Source: Eonycteris spelaea (Eukaryota; Chordata; Mammalia; Chiroptera; Pteropodidae). From it: 64,000 nucleotides of DNA. Positions 38,822 to 49,549 of this stretch are shown here, one piece after another (the stretch's first letter is position 1; each line of letters starts with the position of its first letter). The notes under the pieces were generated by a model. The model was given only the letters and a program-made list of their open reading frames with translations. It did not search any database and had not been told where the DNA came from. The translations under genes were made by a program, and so were the position numbers. The stretch is from positions 2,794,501-2,858,500 of the forward strand of contig PUFA01000171.1 in NCBI GenBank assembly GCA_003508835.1, in the 5' to 3' direction.

Positions 38822-38885
38822 TGGAGGAATGAGGAGAGGGATACCAGGTTTAATGGAGGAATGAGGAGAGGGATACCAGGTTTAA
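38822..38885. repeat. Perfect 32-bp tandem duplication
   Basis: Two identical 32-bp units, 38822-38853 and 38854-38885, each starting tggaggaatgaggag and ending ccaggtttaa. No mismatch, so the duplication is recent. Confidence 0.97.
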
Positions 38886-39179
38886 TGCAAAAGGGAATTG
38901 ATAAGAATGGGAGGAGATTTGGGTAGACTTGCATATCTGGTGGGGGAATTTGAGAGTGCCTCATCTAATTGTTTTAAATGGTTCATTACTTTTCTAAGAA
39001 GGAGAAAACAATAATATCCAATTAAAGTTAGGCTAATACTACATGTGACCACTTCCCAAATAACATACATGATAAGTAAAGAACACATGTGCTTGTTTTG
39101 TTGCTACAGATGGATATCCTCAAAAGGCAACAGCTCATGGTTTGGCCTTGGGGGTAAGATCTGAATGTGAGCAATTACA

Positions 39180-40710
39180 AAATATTGCTGAGAGAAATTA
39201 GAGAACTCATACATAATAAAGAGATATATTGTGTTCATGACTGAAAGACTCAATATTATCAGGATGCCAGTTCTCCCCAAATTAATTTATAGATTCAACA
39301 CAATCCCAATTTTTTTGCGGGGGGGATGAGAGTTAGAAGTTAACAAGGTGATTCAAAAATTCACATCAAAAAGTAAAGAATTTAGGTCCAAACAATTTGG
39401 AAAAAGAATAAAGAAGACTTCTACTAAATATGAAGACTTATTATTATGCTACACTAATCAAGACCATATGGCATTAGCATGAGGATAGACATATAGATCA
39501 ATAAAACAGATTAGCTGCCAGAAGTACACCCATACATATGTGGTCAATTTATTTTTGGTAATTTTGCCAACATAACTCAAAGGCTTTCACATAAGGTAGC
39601 TTTCTAATATAGATATAAAGATCTTAAATAATCACATTAAAACTGTTCAACATCATTAGCCATTTTAGTTAATATAAATTAAGACAAGAGATTATATATC
39701 TACTAAGACATTCTGAAGTTTAAAAGGTTGATAATACCAAGTGCTGGTGAGGATGTGAAGCAACTGGAATTCTCATATATTGCTGATGGGAATCCAAAAT
39801 AATATAGGTACTATGGAAAACAGATATAAAGTTAAATATAAAAGGTATAACTTTATAGAAACATATAAATATACATCTACTATATGACCCAGCAATCTCA
39901 CATCTAGATATCTACTTGAGGGAAACAAAATCATATGTTTCTCCAAAGACTCATATGTAAATATTGACAGGAGTTTTATTCATAATAGCCAAAACTGGAA
40001 AAAACCTCAAATGTCCAACAGCTGGTGAACAAATAAATAAATTATGACATATCCATAAAATGTAATAATAGTCAACAACACAAAGAATAAATTATCAATA
40101 CATTCAACAACATGTTGAATCTTAAAACATTATGCAAAGTAGTCAGATAAAAGCCTACACATTGTATGCTTCCATTTATAGGACATTCTGGAAAAGGCAA
40201 AATTGTAAGAACAAGACAGGGGCTAAGGCTATAATGGACTGAATATTTGTCTCTTCCCCAAATTTGTATGTTAAAACTCTATCTACCCTTTGATGTGATG
40301 GTATTAGGAAGTGGGGTCTTTGGGAAGTAATTAGCATTAGATGAGGTCATAAAGGTGGCACCCCCAAGAATAGGCTTACTGCATTTATTAGGGTCACCAG
40401 GGTGCTTACTACCCCTCTCTGCTCTCCTTCTTCTGCACACACAATGAGAAGTCAGCAGTCTGCAACTTGGAGAAGGGCTCTCCCCAGAATCTAGTCATGC
40501 TGGCACCCCATCTTGGACTTTTAAGTCCTTAGACCATGAGAAATATCTGTTGTTTTTAAGTCACTCAGTCTATGGGACTTTGATATCAGCAGCCCAAACT
40601 TACTGAGACAGGGGCTGTGAGAACTAACTTATTGAACTTAACACTTAAAAAGGTGAGTTTTATTGTATGTAAATTATAACATTATTAATCTGGTATTCAT
40701 AAAAGAAAGT
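39180..40710 (+). mobile_element. L1 3' part (ORF2 C-terminus and 3' UTR), split by an LTR
   Basis: Plus-strand L1 text: 'ttgatgactgaaagactcaa'-like start (39236), 'aagaccatatggcattagca', 'tatgacccagcaatctcac' (39883), 'caaatgtccaacagctg' (40008). The 3' end 'ggtgagttttattgtatgta' follows at 40650 after the LTR at 40231-40613. Frames are destroyed. Confidence 0.88.
40231..40613 (+). repeat. MaLR LTR (MLT1/MST type)
   Basis: Plus orientation: 'aatggactgaatatttgtct', 'gatggtattaggaagtgggg', 'tctttgggaagtaattagca', 'gatgaggtcataaaggtggc' and the end 'cttactgagaca'. It splits the L1 3' UTR, so it is younger than that L1. Confidence 0.88.
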
Positions 40711-40764
40711 TCCCTTAGACAATTAATGTACTGTGAGAGTTGGAGCCCTTACTTTAGAACAATG

Positions 40765-41685
40765 CTTTTCAAACTTTAGCAGCATCATAATCGCTTGGAT
40801 GATTTGTGAAAGTTTATTTTTTCTCTCAAGTGTTTACTGACACAACCAATTCTTCAATTCTCTGATACCTATTGGGTGTCCAAATTTAATTCAATTCTGA
40901 CACTATCTATAGTTAGTTCAGATCCCAGAAGTTAAGGGCTCAGTCCCACAAGACTTCTCCCACTTCAGACACCAACTGCAAATAGAATGCTGAGACTATC
41001 CACATTTCTGCCCAGTTGGCTATAAATGTGGAGGTTTCTATGACCACCAACCTCCAGGGTTAATAATTCACTAGAACAATTCACAGAGCTCATGAAAGTT
41101 CTTTACTTACTATTATTGGTTTATTATAAAGGATACAACTCAGGAACAGCCAAATGCAAGAGGTGTATAAGACAATGTATGGGGGATGGGAGGCACATTC
41201 CTTCCATGCCCTCTCCAGGTACACTATTCTTCTAGCACCTCAATATGTTCACCAACCCAGAAGCTCTCTAAACCCTGTTGTTTGGGGTTTCTATGGAGGT
41301 CCTATTATGATTGGTTCCTCTGGTAACCAGCCCCATCCTGAAGCTATTTAGGGATCTGCTAATAGTTACCTCACCAGTAAAACTTCAGGTACAGTTGAAA
41401 GGGCTAAGTGTGAATAACAAAAAATACTCCTATTAGTTAGGAAATTCCAAGAGTTTTTGGAGCTCTGTGCCAGGAACCAGAGATGAAGACCAAATACATT
41501 TTTTATGATACCACAGTTTATTAAACACAGATTGCTGAGTCCAGTGCCTGAGCTTCTGACTTAAAAGGTCTGGGCAGGGCTTGAGAATATATATTTTAAC
41601 TAGTTTCCAGGTGCTGCTGATGGTGCTCTTCAGACAGACTACACATGGTGAACATCCTTCTGTCCTTGAGGACCACAAAATGATG
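40765..41685 (+). mobile_element. MER5A-type hAT-Charlie element split by an LTR
   Basis: The left piece 40765-40810 ('tttcaaactttagcagcatc') and right piece 41520-41685 ('ttaaacacagattgctgagt', 'ggtctgggcagggcttgaga', 'ttccaggtgctgctgatggt') join into one MER5A copy. Near-identical agtttatt sits at both junctions (about 40811 and 41516), a candidate insertion duplication. Confidence 0.75.
40815..41515 (-). mobile_element. ERV LTR inserted in MER5A
   Basis: About 700 bp between the two MER5A pieces. Antisense LTR character: 'ttcaccaacccagaagctct', 'aaaccctgttgtttggggtt', 'ccagccccatcctgaagcta', 'gaaattccaagagttttt' and 'agctctgtgccaggaacc'. These are familiar from mammalian ERV LTRs, but I do not assign the subfamily. 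No internal viral genes. Confidence 0.65.
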
Positions 41686-41784
41686 TAATTTCTCTTTCAA
41701 ATATTACCCTTCTGACTTATGGACTTCCTCTCCTCTCTCTCAGTTATACCAAATTTTCTGTAGACCACTGCATTTATTCATAGA

Positions 41785-41950
41785 CTCAGCAGAGTGTAGT
41801 GGTTAGACATGGATTCTGGTGCCAGACTGGGCTCAAAATTTGGCTTGCTATTGATTAACTGTAAGGACTTGAAGCAGGTTACTTAACCCCTGTGTATCTC
41901 AGCTTCTACATCGGTAAAACCAGGGCGATAGTAGTACTTCATGAAATGGT
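41785..41950 (+). repeat. MIR SINE
   Basis: Almost complete and clear: 'agtgtagtggttagacatgg' (tRNA-like head), 'attctggtgccagactgg', 'aagcaggttacttaacccct', 'gtgtatctcagcttctacat'. Confidence 0.92.
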
Positions 41951-42095
41951 AATATTTCTGATTTGAGGCTGCTGAATTTTTGTCTAGCTACATTTCTCAA
42001 AGACCAAAATTAAATTAAAAATGAAATGATTCCTATCTGTAAATATTGAAGCCCAAAAATGCTAAAAAGAAGGATTTTGATGATATTTTATAATC

Positions 42096-42138
<43 letters not shown>

Positions 42139-42735
42139 AAGAAACATTGTAGACAGCAGAAAATGTAGTATTTCTAGGTGCTTTTTCACTCCCTCCCAAG
42201 AAATCTATTTAAATAAAAAGAGAAAAATGAAAGAGGGAGCCAGTCTAACTTGAACCTGGGCATGCTGGGAGCAGATGTCCCAGAGCAGCAGAGGGAGCAG
42301 GGGGCACCAGCCTAGTAGAGCTCAGCACAGAGATGAGAGAGCTGGGCAGAAGCAGGGAAGGAAGGGGGATGGGAGTTTATGGATCTGCAACTTCCGTTTG
42401 TCACACTCAAAGCAAAACTTTGTCAAATGAAACATTGGAAACTTTAAGAATCAATATAATGAGACAGTGAAAGTGGGTTTTAGTAAGAGATTGGAAATTT
42501 CTGGAGGAAATCCCAATGAGAATATAACAAAGGAAAGAGGGTCTCGCAGTCAAGCATTTTCCCACTGTGTTAATATTAAGAATAATTTCTCTTGCCCTTT
42601 GCCATGTAATTTCAATCATCTGTAAAAGTTAAGAGGCATACAAAGAAAATAAACATGATAAAATCCTACTTTTCATTATGATGATTCAGAGAATGTCTAA
42701 ATTGAGTAAAGGATCTATTAAGAATGAATTGCTCA
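41951..42735. other. Non-coding DNA 3' of CXCL13
   Basis: Contains the (TG)n tract at 42099-42134 and otherwise unassigned sequence. No further gene is seen downstream of CXCL13. Confidence 0.5.
42099..42134. repeat. (GT)n microsatellite
   Basis: About 18 pure GT units, roughly 0.6 kb beyond the predicted CXCL13 polyadenylation site. Confidence 0.96.
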
Positions 42736-42756
42736 TAAGTGAAATGTTTGCTTGAG

Positions 42757-42762
42757 TTTATT
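42757..42762 (-). promoter_or_regulatory. CXCL13: CXCL13 polyadenylation signal (AATAAA)
   Basis: A canonical AATAAA on the minus strand lies about 0.78 kb beyond the stop codon. Human CXCL13 mRNA is about 1.2 kb with a long 3' UTR, so this distance is right. Cleavage would be expected near 42735-42745. I saw no other minus-strand AATAAA between it and the stop, but I did not search exhaustively. Confidence 0.6.
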
Positions 42763-43537
42763 GAATAGCATTAGATCAATAAGAAGCATTATAGAATTAG
42801 ATACCAGAGACCAATAACAACAACAAATCCATGCAAAAGACATAAGTAAAAAAGTTTGTCAAAGCAAATGTATAAAAGAATACATCCTTTAAATGCTTTT
42901 ACTGAATTTAGTCTATGGATTTAAGTCTAGAGATCTTTGAATGTTATTAGTTTTTATCTGTGACATAAATCTTATAAAAGAACTCTGTGACAGTAGAAAA
43001 CGGACCCCATCCCTCTTCTTAGTGAGCTTTTGAATGGAAGGTGTCTATTATTTGGACCCCTCTTCCCTCATCAGGCTGAAGTTCCATGGATTTCCCAGGC
43101 TGCTTTTTGAGTCTTTTATGGAACCCTTCTCCTTTAGGGCGTAAGATGATGGAACTGCATTCCATCATTCCCTTCTTGATTCAAGCCAAATGTTCAGGGT
43201 TGAGGTTTAAATTTTCAAATTCCCTTATTATTTTTTTTAGCATTAGACAATAGGTATATTACTATCAAAAGAGGCTTATATGATTAATAACCAAGTAACT
43301 ATCCTCAAAGAAACTTTCCTCTCTAAGGAATAAAAGTACAAACCCCACATATGTAGAGGACTGTATTCAAAAAAGTTCAAGTTTGCCCTATCAGCCTCTG
43401 CAGGGTTATTTTTACATGTATTCTCATGCTTGCTTGTACAGAAGCTCTTTTTCTTGGAAAGGATTTGACAGGGCACAAAAATAAACCCAGAGCAGGAATG
43501 AGGGGAAATGCAGCTGTCCTTAGTGAGGATATTGGCA

Positions 43538-43592
43538 TCAGGCTGTCTGTGTCTTAGTTGGAACTGGTGAAACAAATGCCGAATTTTTCTTC
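43538..43592 (-). CDS. CXCL13: CXCL13 coding exon 4 (C-terminal tail and stop)
   Basis: The acceptor TTTCATAG precedes 43592. The exon completes Lys95 and encodes KKNSAFVSPVPTKTQTA before TGA at 43540-43538. It keeps the serine/proline-rich and PVP features of the human tail, but it lacks the basic FKRK-type ending and has a lysine cluster (residues 95-97) at the exon start instead. The short length and position agree with the family; sequence similarity is the weakest of the four exons. Confidence 0.88.
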
Positions 43593-46500
43593 CTATGAAA
43601 CAAAAACAAGAGAGTCATGCTTGGAGAAAGACCAGAAATGTTGGCTTTCCCCTAGATGTATCAAGCAAGGAATACTGTAGATATTGGCTTCCAGTTTAGT
43701 TTACTAAGCTGTTAGAATGAATCACCCCAACTCTATCTGATAAGTAATAATAGTGAAGAATTGGCATCAGTCTTAAGAACTTCCCATAAATTTAAAATGG
43801 CCCCCATTTTGACTGCCCAGGAAAGGAAAACCCTTCTGTTCAAATTAGAATCTGAACCATTCATATGCCTTACTTACTTCCACAATCTTTTCAGAAGCAA
43901 TTGTACCCATTCAGCTTTAGGGTTCAAGCACACGGTTGACTTATTCTTCAATGTGACTCTGGGGGAAAACAAACAAAAATAAAAATAAAGCAGTGATACA
44001 CTTTAGTCAAATCCTGCACTTTGTGAAAGAATTGAGTATAAATGTAATTATTCCCAGATGAAGCAAAATTGGAGGTAAGCAGTTTTGGATCTCAAATAGG
44101 TGATTTGTAGCATGAGGTCTGAGGAATAAAAAAAGCATCATTTGCAGACCCGTATATGTGAGCCTGTGGAGTTGGATATGAAGCTGACAGAATCTCGTAA
44201 ATCAGAGGTTAGTATTTTGTTGACAACTTTTATATGTGTTGGAGACAGACCAAAAGGCTGACTGCAAGGTTGGCTTAGTTTTAAAGCTATATCACAGTAT
44301 CTTTTAATGTGTTTGACCATTGAGCTCGGGAAAACAAAATAGACTATAAGACATACTCTCTTGAGGACCTTTATTTGAAAATAATTCAATGAAATTTAAT
44401 GTGGGAGAGGTTCCAGAGCTGAATGGTCTGAGTGACATCTGCATTTGGTTGAACTACCATTTAGCGAAGCTTTCATTGCTCTAAGAAATAAAGCAATAAC
44501 AAAGCAGAAATAATAATTAATAGCTGATTTTGATAAGGCAGTTACAACATGCCATGCATTATGCTCAGCAGGTAATGTGAATTATTGCAATCTCACAAAA
44601 ATCTTTTTCCAGAGGAACTATTATTTCCTTATCTTCAGATGAGGAACTTGAATCTTAGTGAGTTTAAATTACTTTTTCAAGATTGCGTAATGAATGCATA
44701 ATAGAGCAGGATTCAAATGAAGATTATCTGACTCCAGAACCCATACTTTTAGTCACAGTTTTTATATGGTCATAATCTGAATGGTTACCAAGTGCCAGAC
44801 ATGGAGAGGCAGGTGAGGTAAAAGGGGTCAAATATGTGGTGACAGAGAGAAAACTAACTGGGCAGTGAACACACAATGCAATATATATATATGCCTTACT
44901 GTTAAACTGCACACCTGAAACTTACTGGATTTTGTTAACCAATGTCACCATAATAAAAATTTTTTTAAAAAATTTGAAGTTAAAGCAGGAAAATTAAGGT
45001 GCATTACTTTCCCTAGTTGAGAGGTGAAAGCTTTGAGTCATGACAGAGGAAATGTAATGAAAAGAAAGGAGTCTCAGCTAACTACTCAGCCAGAAGAACT
45101 GCTCCCAAATAAGTCATGGTAGACTTCATATCTTTGAGTTTGAGGACAATTACTGTGGTTTAGTTAAACTTTAATTGGCAAAGATTAGTTAAAGTATAAT
45201 GCCTTTTTAATTAAAAATCCCAGACACATTTCGATATCACATATTTTGTTTTCACAAGTTGAATACAATTAGTCTGAGGCCCAAAGCATTGATATCAAAA
45301 TTGGACAGAAAGTGAGCTGTTTAAAAACACTTTAAAAGTCTAAAGTCCAAAGGAAGAGGTGCTAATGACAGCAGTCAGGCATCTTTGCCTAATACTTCAA
45401 GGTGTTGCGGGTGCTTGGTTCATTAAAGATAGACCCAAGAAGGAGAAATCAAAGTTCTAAGCAGTGATATGCAAAAGATCAACAGGCTCCTTTAAAACAT
45501 TCAGTGCAACAACCCCAATATTTGTTGGGCCTCAACTACATAACAGGTAAGGGATAAAGCATTGTGAATAGATAAATAAATAATATCTGACCCTTATCTA
45601 TAAAGAACTTATTTTCTGGCAGGAGTGAAAGAGGTGGGGGAAAACCTGATTGTTTCAACATAGTGATGCTGTAATAGTTGCAGCTAATATTTACTGAACA
45701 TTAACTAATTGCCAGGCACTGTAGCAGAGGCTTTACATGCAATGTGTAGTCTCATTTGGTGTGCTATGGAAAATGCTATGATAGAAGTGGCTACAGATTT
45801 CTCTGGGATACAGAAAAGGGATGGTCACAGATGCAAGGGGTCATTTCATTTCAATAAAAACAAGTATTTATTTGTTATCTATTTATTTCTTGCAGCTACC
45901 ACTATACCCTTAGCTTAAATCTTTATTCAGAGTTATGAGATCAAAGTTGATAGAACTTAAAGCTAAAGGACATTTCCATAAACTAGACGTTTAGACAAAG
46001 GACTGTTATAGATATTTATTTTCTGGCTTGTTAACTTTGGGCAACAAAATGTCTGCTTCTACTGGCAATTCAAATTTGGTAGATAGAGAAGGGGCTTAGG
46101 AATGGAGAAAATGTGGGTGGGGTCCTGCCTAAAACTCAATTTCTGCATCCGTAAAGGAATGGAAACAATAATACCTTAAGGAGGCTGCTGAAGGAATAAA
46201 ATGAATGGATGCACGTAAAGCACTTAGCTCGGGGCCACTGCGAAATAAACACTTAACAAACATTGCTGATTCTCAATTCTCAAAGTAAATCACTTTGAGA
46301 TTCATGAGTAAGAATACTATATGGCAACATATGATCTGATTTTCACTGGGAAAAAGGAATCACAAATATTTCTTCTTGCAACTTACATGATTTCCTGCGT
46401 TGGGCAGCCATTCCCAGGGGGCCAAAATTGAACTTCTGCAAATTTGGCTTTCAAGAACACTAACTTGGAGGAGGTCATTTTGTTGCATCTACATTTTAAG

Positions 46501-48123
46501 TTGGTGTTAAAGGCCTCCAGGACACCTGTAAACATAGTCAGTTATTTTAATCTCTTTGGCGTATAATTCATTACTAGAATTTAACTACTTTCATACAGTG
46601 CATGTAAAGATTTAAAAATTTCAAGTCAGTTCTTCCACCCATATACCTTTAGTATGTGTATTTCTACTTGACTGGATCATTTTCAAACATGTTTTACCAA
46701 AACCTTAAAAATAAAATTAGCTTTTAAAAAACACAATACCTACTGAAATTTGGTAGAATTATATTGCCACTCAAATAATTGTCTATATGATAAAATTTGA
46801 GAACTACACTGTGCAGACTTACAACTCACTTATAATTAGTACAGTATAAAATCAACTGAACTTCACTCTCAGCACATAAAAACTGAGGACAAGAACTCAG
46901 CAGAGCCCCTGGAACAATAACGAGCTGTAATAGTTCTTTCTCTCATCATATTCGCCACCCCCTCCCCCAATGCCCATCAATACTGCAGAAGATATTTTTT
47001 GTTTTTGTTTAATAAGTTGATCCTCTACCTCATTTGCAAATCATTACCAAACAAAAAGCCAATAATAAAAATTCAAGACTATTTTTATCCAACAAAAATT
47101 ATTAGTATTAAACAAATACCATAAGTAACCTTTCTCATACATTTTAATGAATTCTACTTTCTTTAACCCTAGTTCCTACCACTGTGTTTGACATGTATTT
47201 GCAAATATAAGAGACTCAGCTCTCAAGGTGATTACAATTTAGTGGGGGAACCAAATGAGCAAAAACTAAAATAATACAGAATGTTATATTTCACCCAAAG
47301 TCCAAACTGCATGATGGGACAGAGGGCTTTGCCATGATCGATGGAAAAGTTTCATGGACGAGGAGTAAGACGAGGGTCCTGAAGAATAAAAATAGCATGC
47401 AGAGCAAAATAACAATTGAAAAGAAAATATTTCCTGCATTTTACGAAAAAAAAATTTATCCTCTAAACTTGAGTCAAGTGTATTATCCTGAACATGCATT
47501 GGATTCTTTCAGTTGTATAAAAACTTCCCACTAGATATTTATTTGCACAAAGATAAGCCTTCCCATTTAGACTTGGAAGTCTGCTTCTTTCCAGAAAGTG
47601 TGTACTGAAGTACCCCTGCTGTACTTAAAAATGGTTCACTCCAGAGCTAACCATGCAGAATTGCATTAGACCAACTGGTTGAGGTCAATCTTTAAACTCT
47701 ATAGAGAGAGGGTTTGCTCAGAAGAGATAGCACTGACAGGCAGGACAAAGAAGAGATACATGGAAAGAATTAGTTATAGCAGAGCTGAGTCTGAGAAAGG
47801 CCAGGAATAGACAAACCAAGTACAAGTCACATGGACTTTGGACTTCTACGGCTAACAATCAAAGTAATATAAATGCTTCCAGCCTCAAGAATTAAATCCT
47901 TAACAACTTACTTTCAGAAATTTAGGAGCGGTGAGCAGTTTTTCCCTTTTAAAGTCATATTCCTACCCCTCCTAATTTTCTAATTGAACAAAACAAATTG
48001 AAATGGCTGAAGACCATTTCTGTTCAAAGAACAATGACAACATAAGTGAAAGTTCTCACCATGGGCTGGAGAGAGGCTGCTGACCAGCAGTATGAGAAGC
48101 AGAGATGCTGGGATAAACTTCAT
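43538..48123 (-). CDS. CXCL13: CXCL13 (B-cell-attracting CXC chemokine), four-exon gene, complete coding sequence
   Basis: The coding sequence joins 48060-48123, 46387-46525, 43878-43958 and 43538-43592 on the minus strand: 339 nt, 112 codons, no internal stop. All introns are GT-AG, with lengths of 1534, 2428 and 285 bp. Residues 1-22 form a hydrophobic signal peptide (MKFIPASLLLILLV...). The mature protein starts VLEAF, as human CXCL13 starts VLEVY. Cys33 and Cys35 form the CRC motif, followed by NGC at Cys62 and VC at Cys78. There is no ELR before the CXC motif. The EII and AEW blocks match the family. CXCL13 is secreted by follicular stromal and dendritic cells and attracts B cells and follicular helper T cells through CXCR5; that is known of the family, not visible here. 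The protein is 112 aa against 109 in human, with two extra residues between Cys35 and Cys62 and a divergent tail lacking the human basic end. No other gene lies in the window, which fits the gene-poor surroundings of CXCL13 in mammals. Confidence 0.96.
43878..43958 (-). CDS. CXCL13: CXCL13 coding exon 3 (third beta strand to C-terminal helix)
   Basis: The acceptor is a pyrimidine tract ending CCCCCAG; the donor is TGGAA|GTAAGT. The 81-nt exon encodes the NKSTVC block with the fourth cysteine (Cys78), a potential N-glycosylation sequon at NKS (Asn73), and the AEW-containing helix. The reading phase fits exons 2 and 4 exactly. This exon is not obvious as an open frame because it is short. Confidence 0.94.
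44500..44750 (-). repeat. MIR SINE in CXCL13 intron 2
   Basis: 'ttatcttcagatgaggaact' core, 'ttgcgtaatgaatgcataat' and 'gagcaggattcaaatg' in minus order. Long but diverged. Confidence 0.8.
44775..44970 (+). mobile_element. Truncated bat-type L1 3' end in CXCL13 intron 2 (antisense to the gene)
   Basis: 'gtcaaatatgtggtgacaga', 'aacacacaatgcaatatata', 'ggattttgttaaccaatgtc' and 'accataataaaaat' are the complement of the tail at 12032-12230. It ends in A-rich sequence. Confidence 0.85.
45660..45795 (+). repeat. MIR/L2 3'-type fragment in CXCL13 intron 2
   Basis: 'taatatttactgaacattaa' then 'ttgccaggcactgtagcaga', followed by 'gctttacatgcaatgtgtag': the standard old-repeat 'ccaggcactgt..gctttacatgca' order. 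Confidence 0.7.
46110..46275 (+). repeat. MIR SINE 3' half in CXCL13 intron 2
   Basis: 'aatttctgcatccgtaaagg', 'gtaaagcacttagctcgggg' and 'ataaacacttaacaaacatt' are MIR 3' blocks in plus order. It ends about 110 bp before exon 2. Confidence 0.75.
46387..46525 (-). CDS. CXCL13: CXCL13 coding exon 2 (CXC motif to EII block)
   Basis: The acceptor TACAG precedes 46525 and the donor ATCAT|GTAAGT follows 46387, so both sites are strong. The 139-nt exon completes Gly22 and encodes residues 23-67 plus two bases of Ile68. It holds CRC at 33-35 and PPGNGCP at 57-63. It is 6 nt longer than a human-length exon would be, which accounts for two extra residues near Lys42-Leu43. Confidence 0.95.
48060..48123 (-). 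CDS. CXCL13: CXCL13 coding exon 1 (signal peptide)
   Basis: The ATG is at 48123-48121. The exon encodes 21 residues and the first base of Gly22. The donor is CATG|GTGAG, with intron bases beginning at 48059. The start is chosen because it opens a classic signal peptide, MKFIPASLLL, nearly identical to the human one. The leader just before it (48124-48165) also resembles the human CXCL13 5' UTR as I recall it. Confidence 0.95.
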
Positions 48124-48190
48124 TCTGCCTGAAGGTGGAGTTCAGACTTCAGTTCTGAGTCTAAACTGTGGGTTCTCAGTGCAGGAACTC

Positions 48191-48200
48191 CTATTTATTT
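48191..48200 (-). promoter_or_regulatory. TATA-like element of CXCL13 promoter
   Basis: On the minus strand the bases read AAATAAATAG, about 70 bp upstream of the ATG. Transcription would start around 48160-48170, leaving a 5' UTR of roughly 40 nt or slightly more. A second A/T-rich motif (TTTTAAAT) lies near 48250. The placement is inferred from spacing only. Confidence 0.4.
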
Positions 48201-49545
48201 ACACCAGTGAGCTCCCTCCCACTGCCTTTGTCAGCTGCATCATCAGATTTAAAAGCCCCCAAATACTGCTGAGTTTGCTTTTGTAAAAACTCCTCTTGCA
48301 AATTTTATGAATTTGCTTCAGAGCACTATTAGTATAATAAAATGTTTCTTGAAGATGTAGACTGCACATGGCAGGGATGCTGCAAGAATTTGGGGGTGGG
48401 GAGAAGGAAAAGACATCAGTTTGGAGGTTCCACAGCAATTTCTCTAGGGTTACTATCAATGATTGTGGCTTTGATTGCTTCTCTCAGTGAAGGGTCAACA
48501 AGCTTTCTAAAAAGCATTTGAATATATGCTCAATGAAATTAGAGACTCTGTCAGACACAGTATTGTGCCCCCACCACCTGCAAAAGAGTCTAGCCTTTGG
48601 TAGGTGCTCAGTAAATATTAGCATATCTAATGATTGTCTCTTTATGTACAGATCCTTATGCTGACCAGGTTACTGTTTTTCTACCAGACTTTCCCCCCTC
48701 TTATTTTACTATGTGAAATATATGATTATGTATGTAATCTGACCATCATGGAAATCCTGGAAGGGGCAAGTATGTGTCCCTTCGCTGGTGTGCTGGAGTC
48801 TTGATGAAGGGAAGAAGGCAACTGCTTTGAGGAAGTGAAGCTTGCTGGCTCTGGCACGCAGTTATTGAGCTTGAGATTCAGGAGTCAATGGAAGGTGTCG
48901 TTAGAATTTTACCAGATGCCGAACCCTTGTTCCAGTTTGTTTCACGTTTGTTTAACAAAGCATATGTGCAGTTTGGTTTTGATCTGGCCACATAACCTGT
49001 GAGACAATCAATCCACAGCCTTGACTCACTTGCTAGAAGTCCTTTGATGAAAAAGCAGTATGTGGACAATGGCTGGTCTGGCCTAGAGTATGACGGGGCT
49101 GCTCTGGGAGTATACAAGTATACAAGTATGAAACCAGACCCACAGACTCACTGAGAAATCAGAGGTAAGGTCTTCTTGGTGTGGCTTTCACAACAATTTG
49201 GTTTTTGCTATTCAGTAAGCATTGTGGATGTTCAGCATACTAGGTGTTCCAGTGTGAATGGGAGTGGGGGTCGTGGTAACACCACACAACCTTCTTACAA
49301 CAGGCAGTTCTCTGGTTGGCCTGAATAACTGCAGGCACAGAACTCATCAGTCCTCAGGCAGCCCGTTCTATGGTTTGGGCAATTCCAGTTATTAAAAAGT
49401 TTTTCCTTATGTATATGTGAAAGCTGCTTCCCTAATAGTTCAGTCATTATGTCTTAATCAACCCCTTATCACATGCAAAAACAATTCTAGATGCTCTTTC
49501 ATATGACAGCACTCCAAAAATGTGAAGACATGGTATGTCAGTTGG
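48201..49545. other. CXCL13 upstream region, unique non-repeat DNA
   Basis: No coding exon. A short MIR/L2-like 3' end occurs at about 48590-48625 ('ttggtaggtgctcagtaaat'). The block 48870-49170 has balanced base composition and no repeat resemblance. As it lies 0.7-1.0 kb upstream of the gene, it is a plausible place for regulatory elements, without direct evidence. Confidence 0.4.
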
Positions 49546-49549
49546 GTCT

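Noticed and set aside
1..42700. Exons of CNOT6L, the usual neighbour of CXCL13
   Set aside because: No exon of this gene was recognised; in human it lies about 100 kb or more away, beyond this window.
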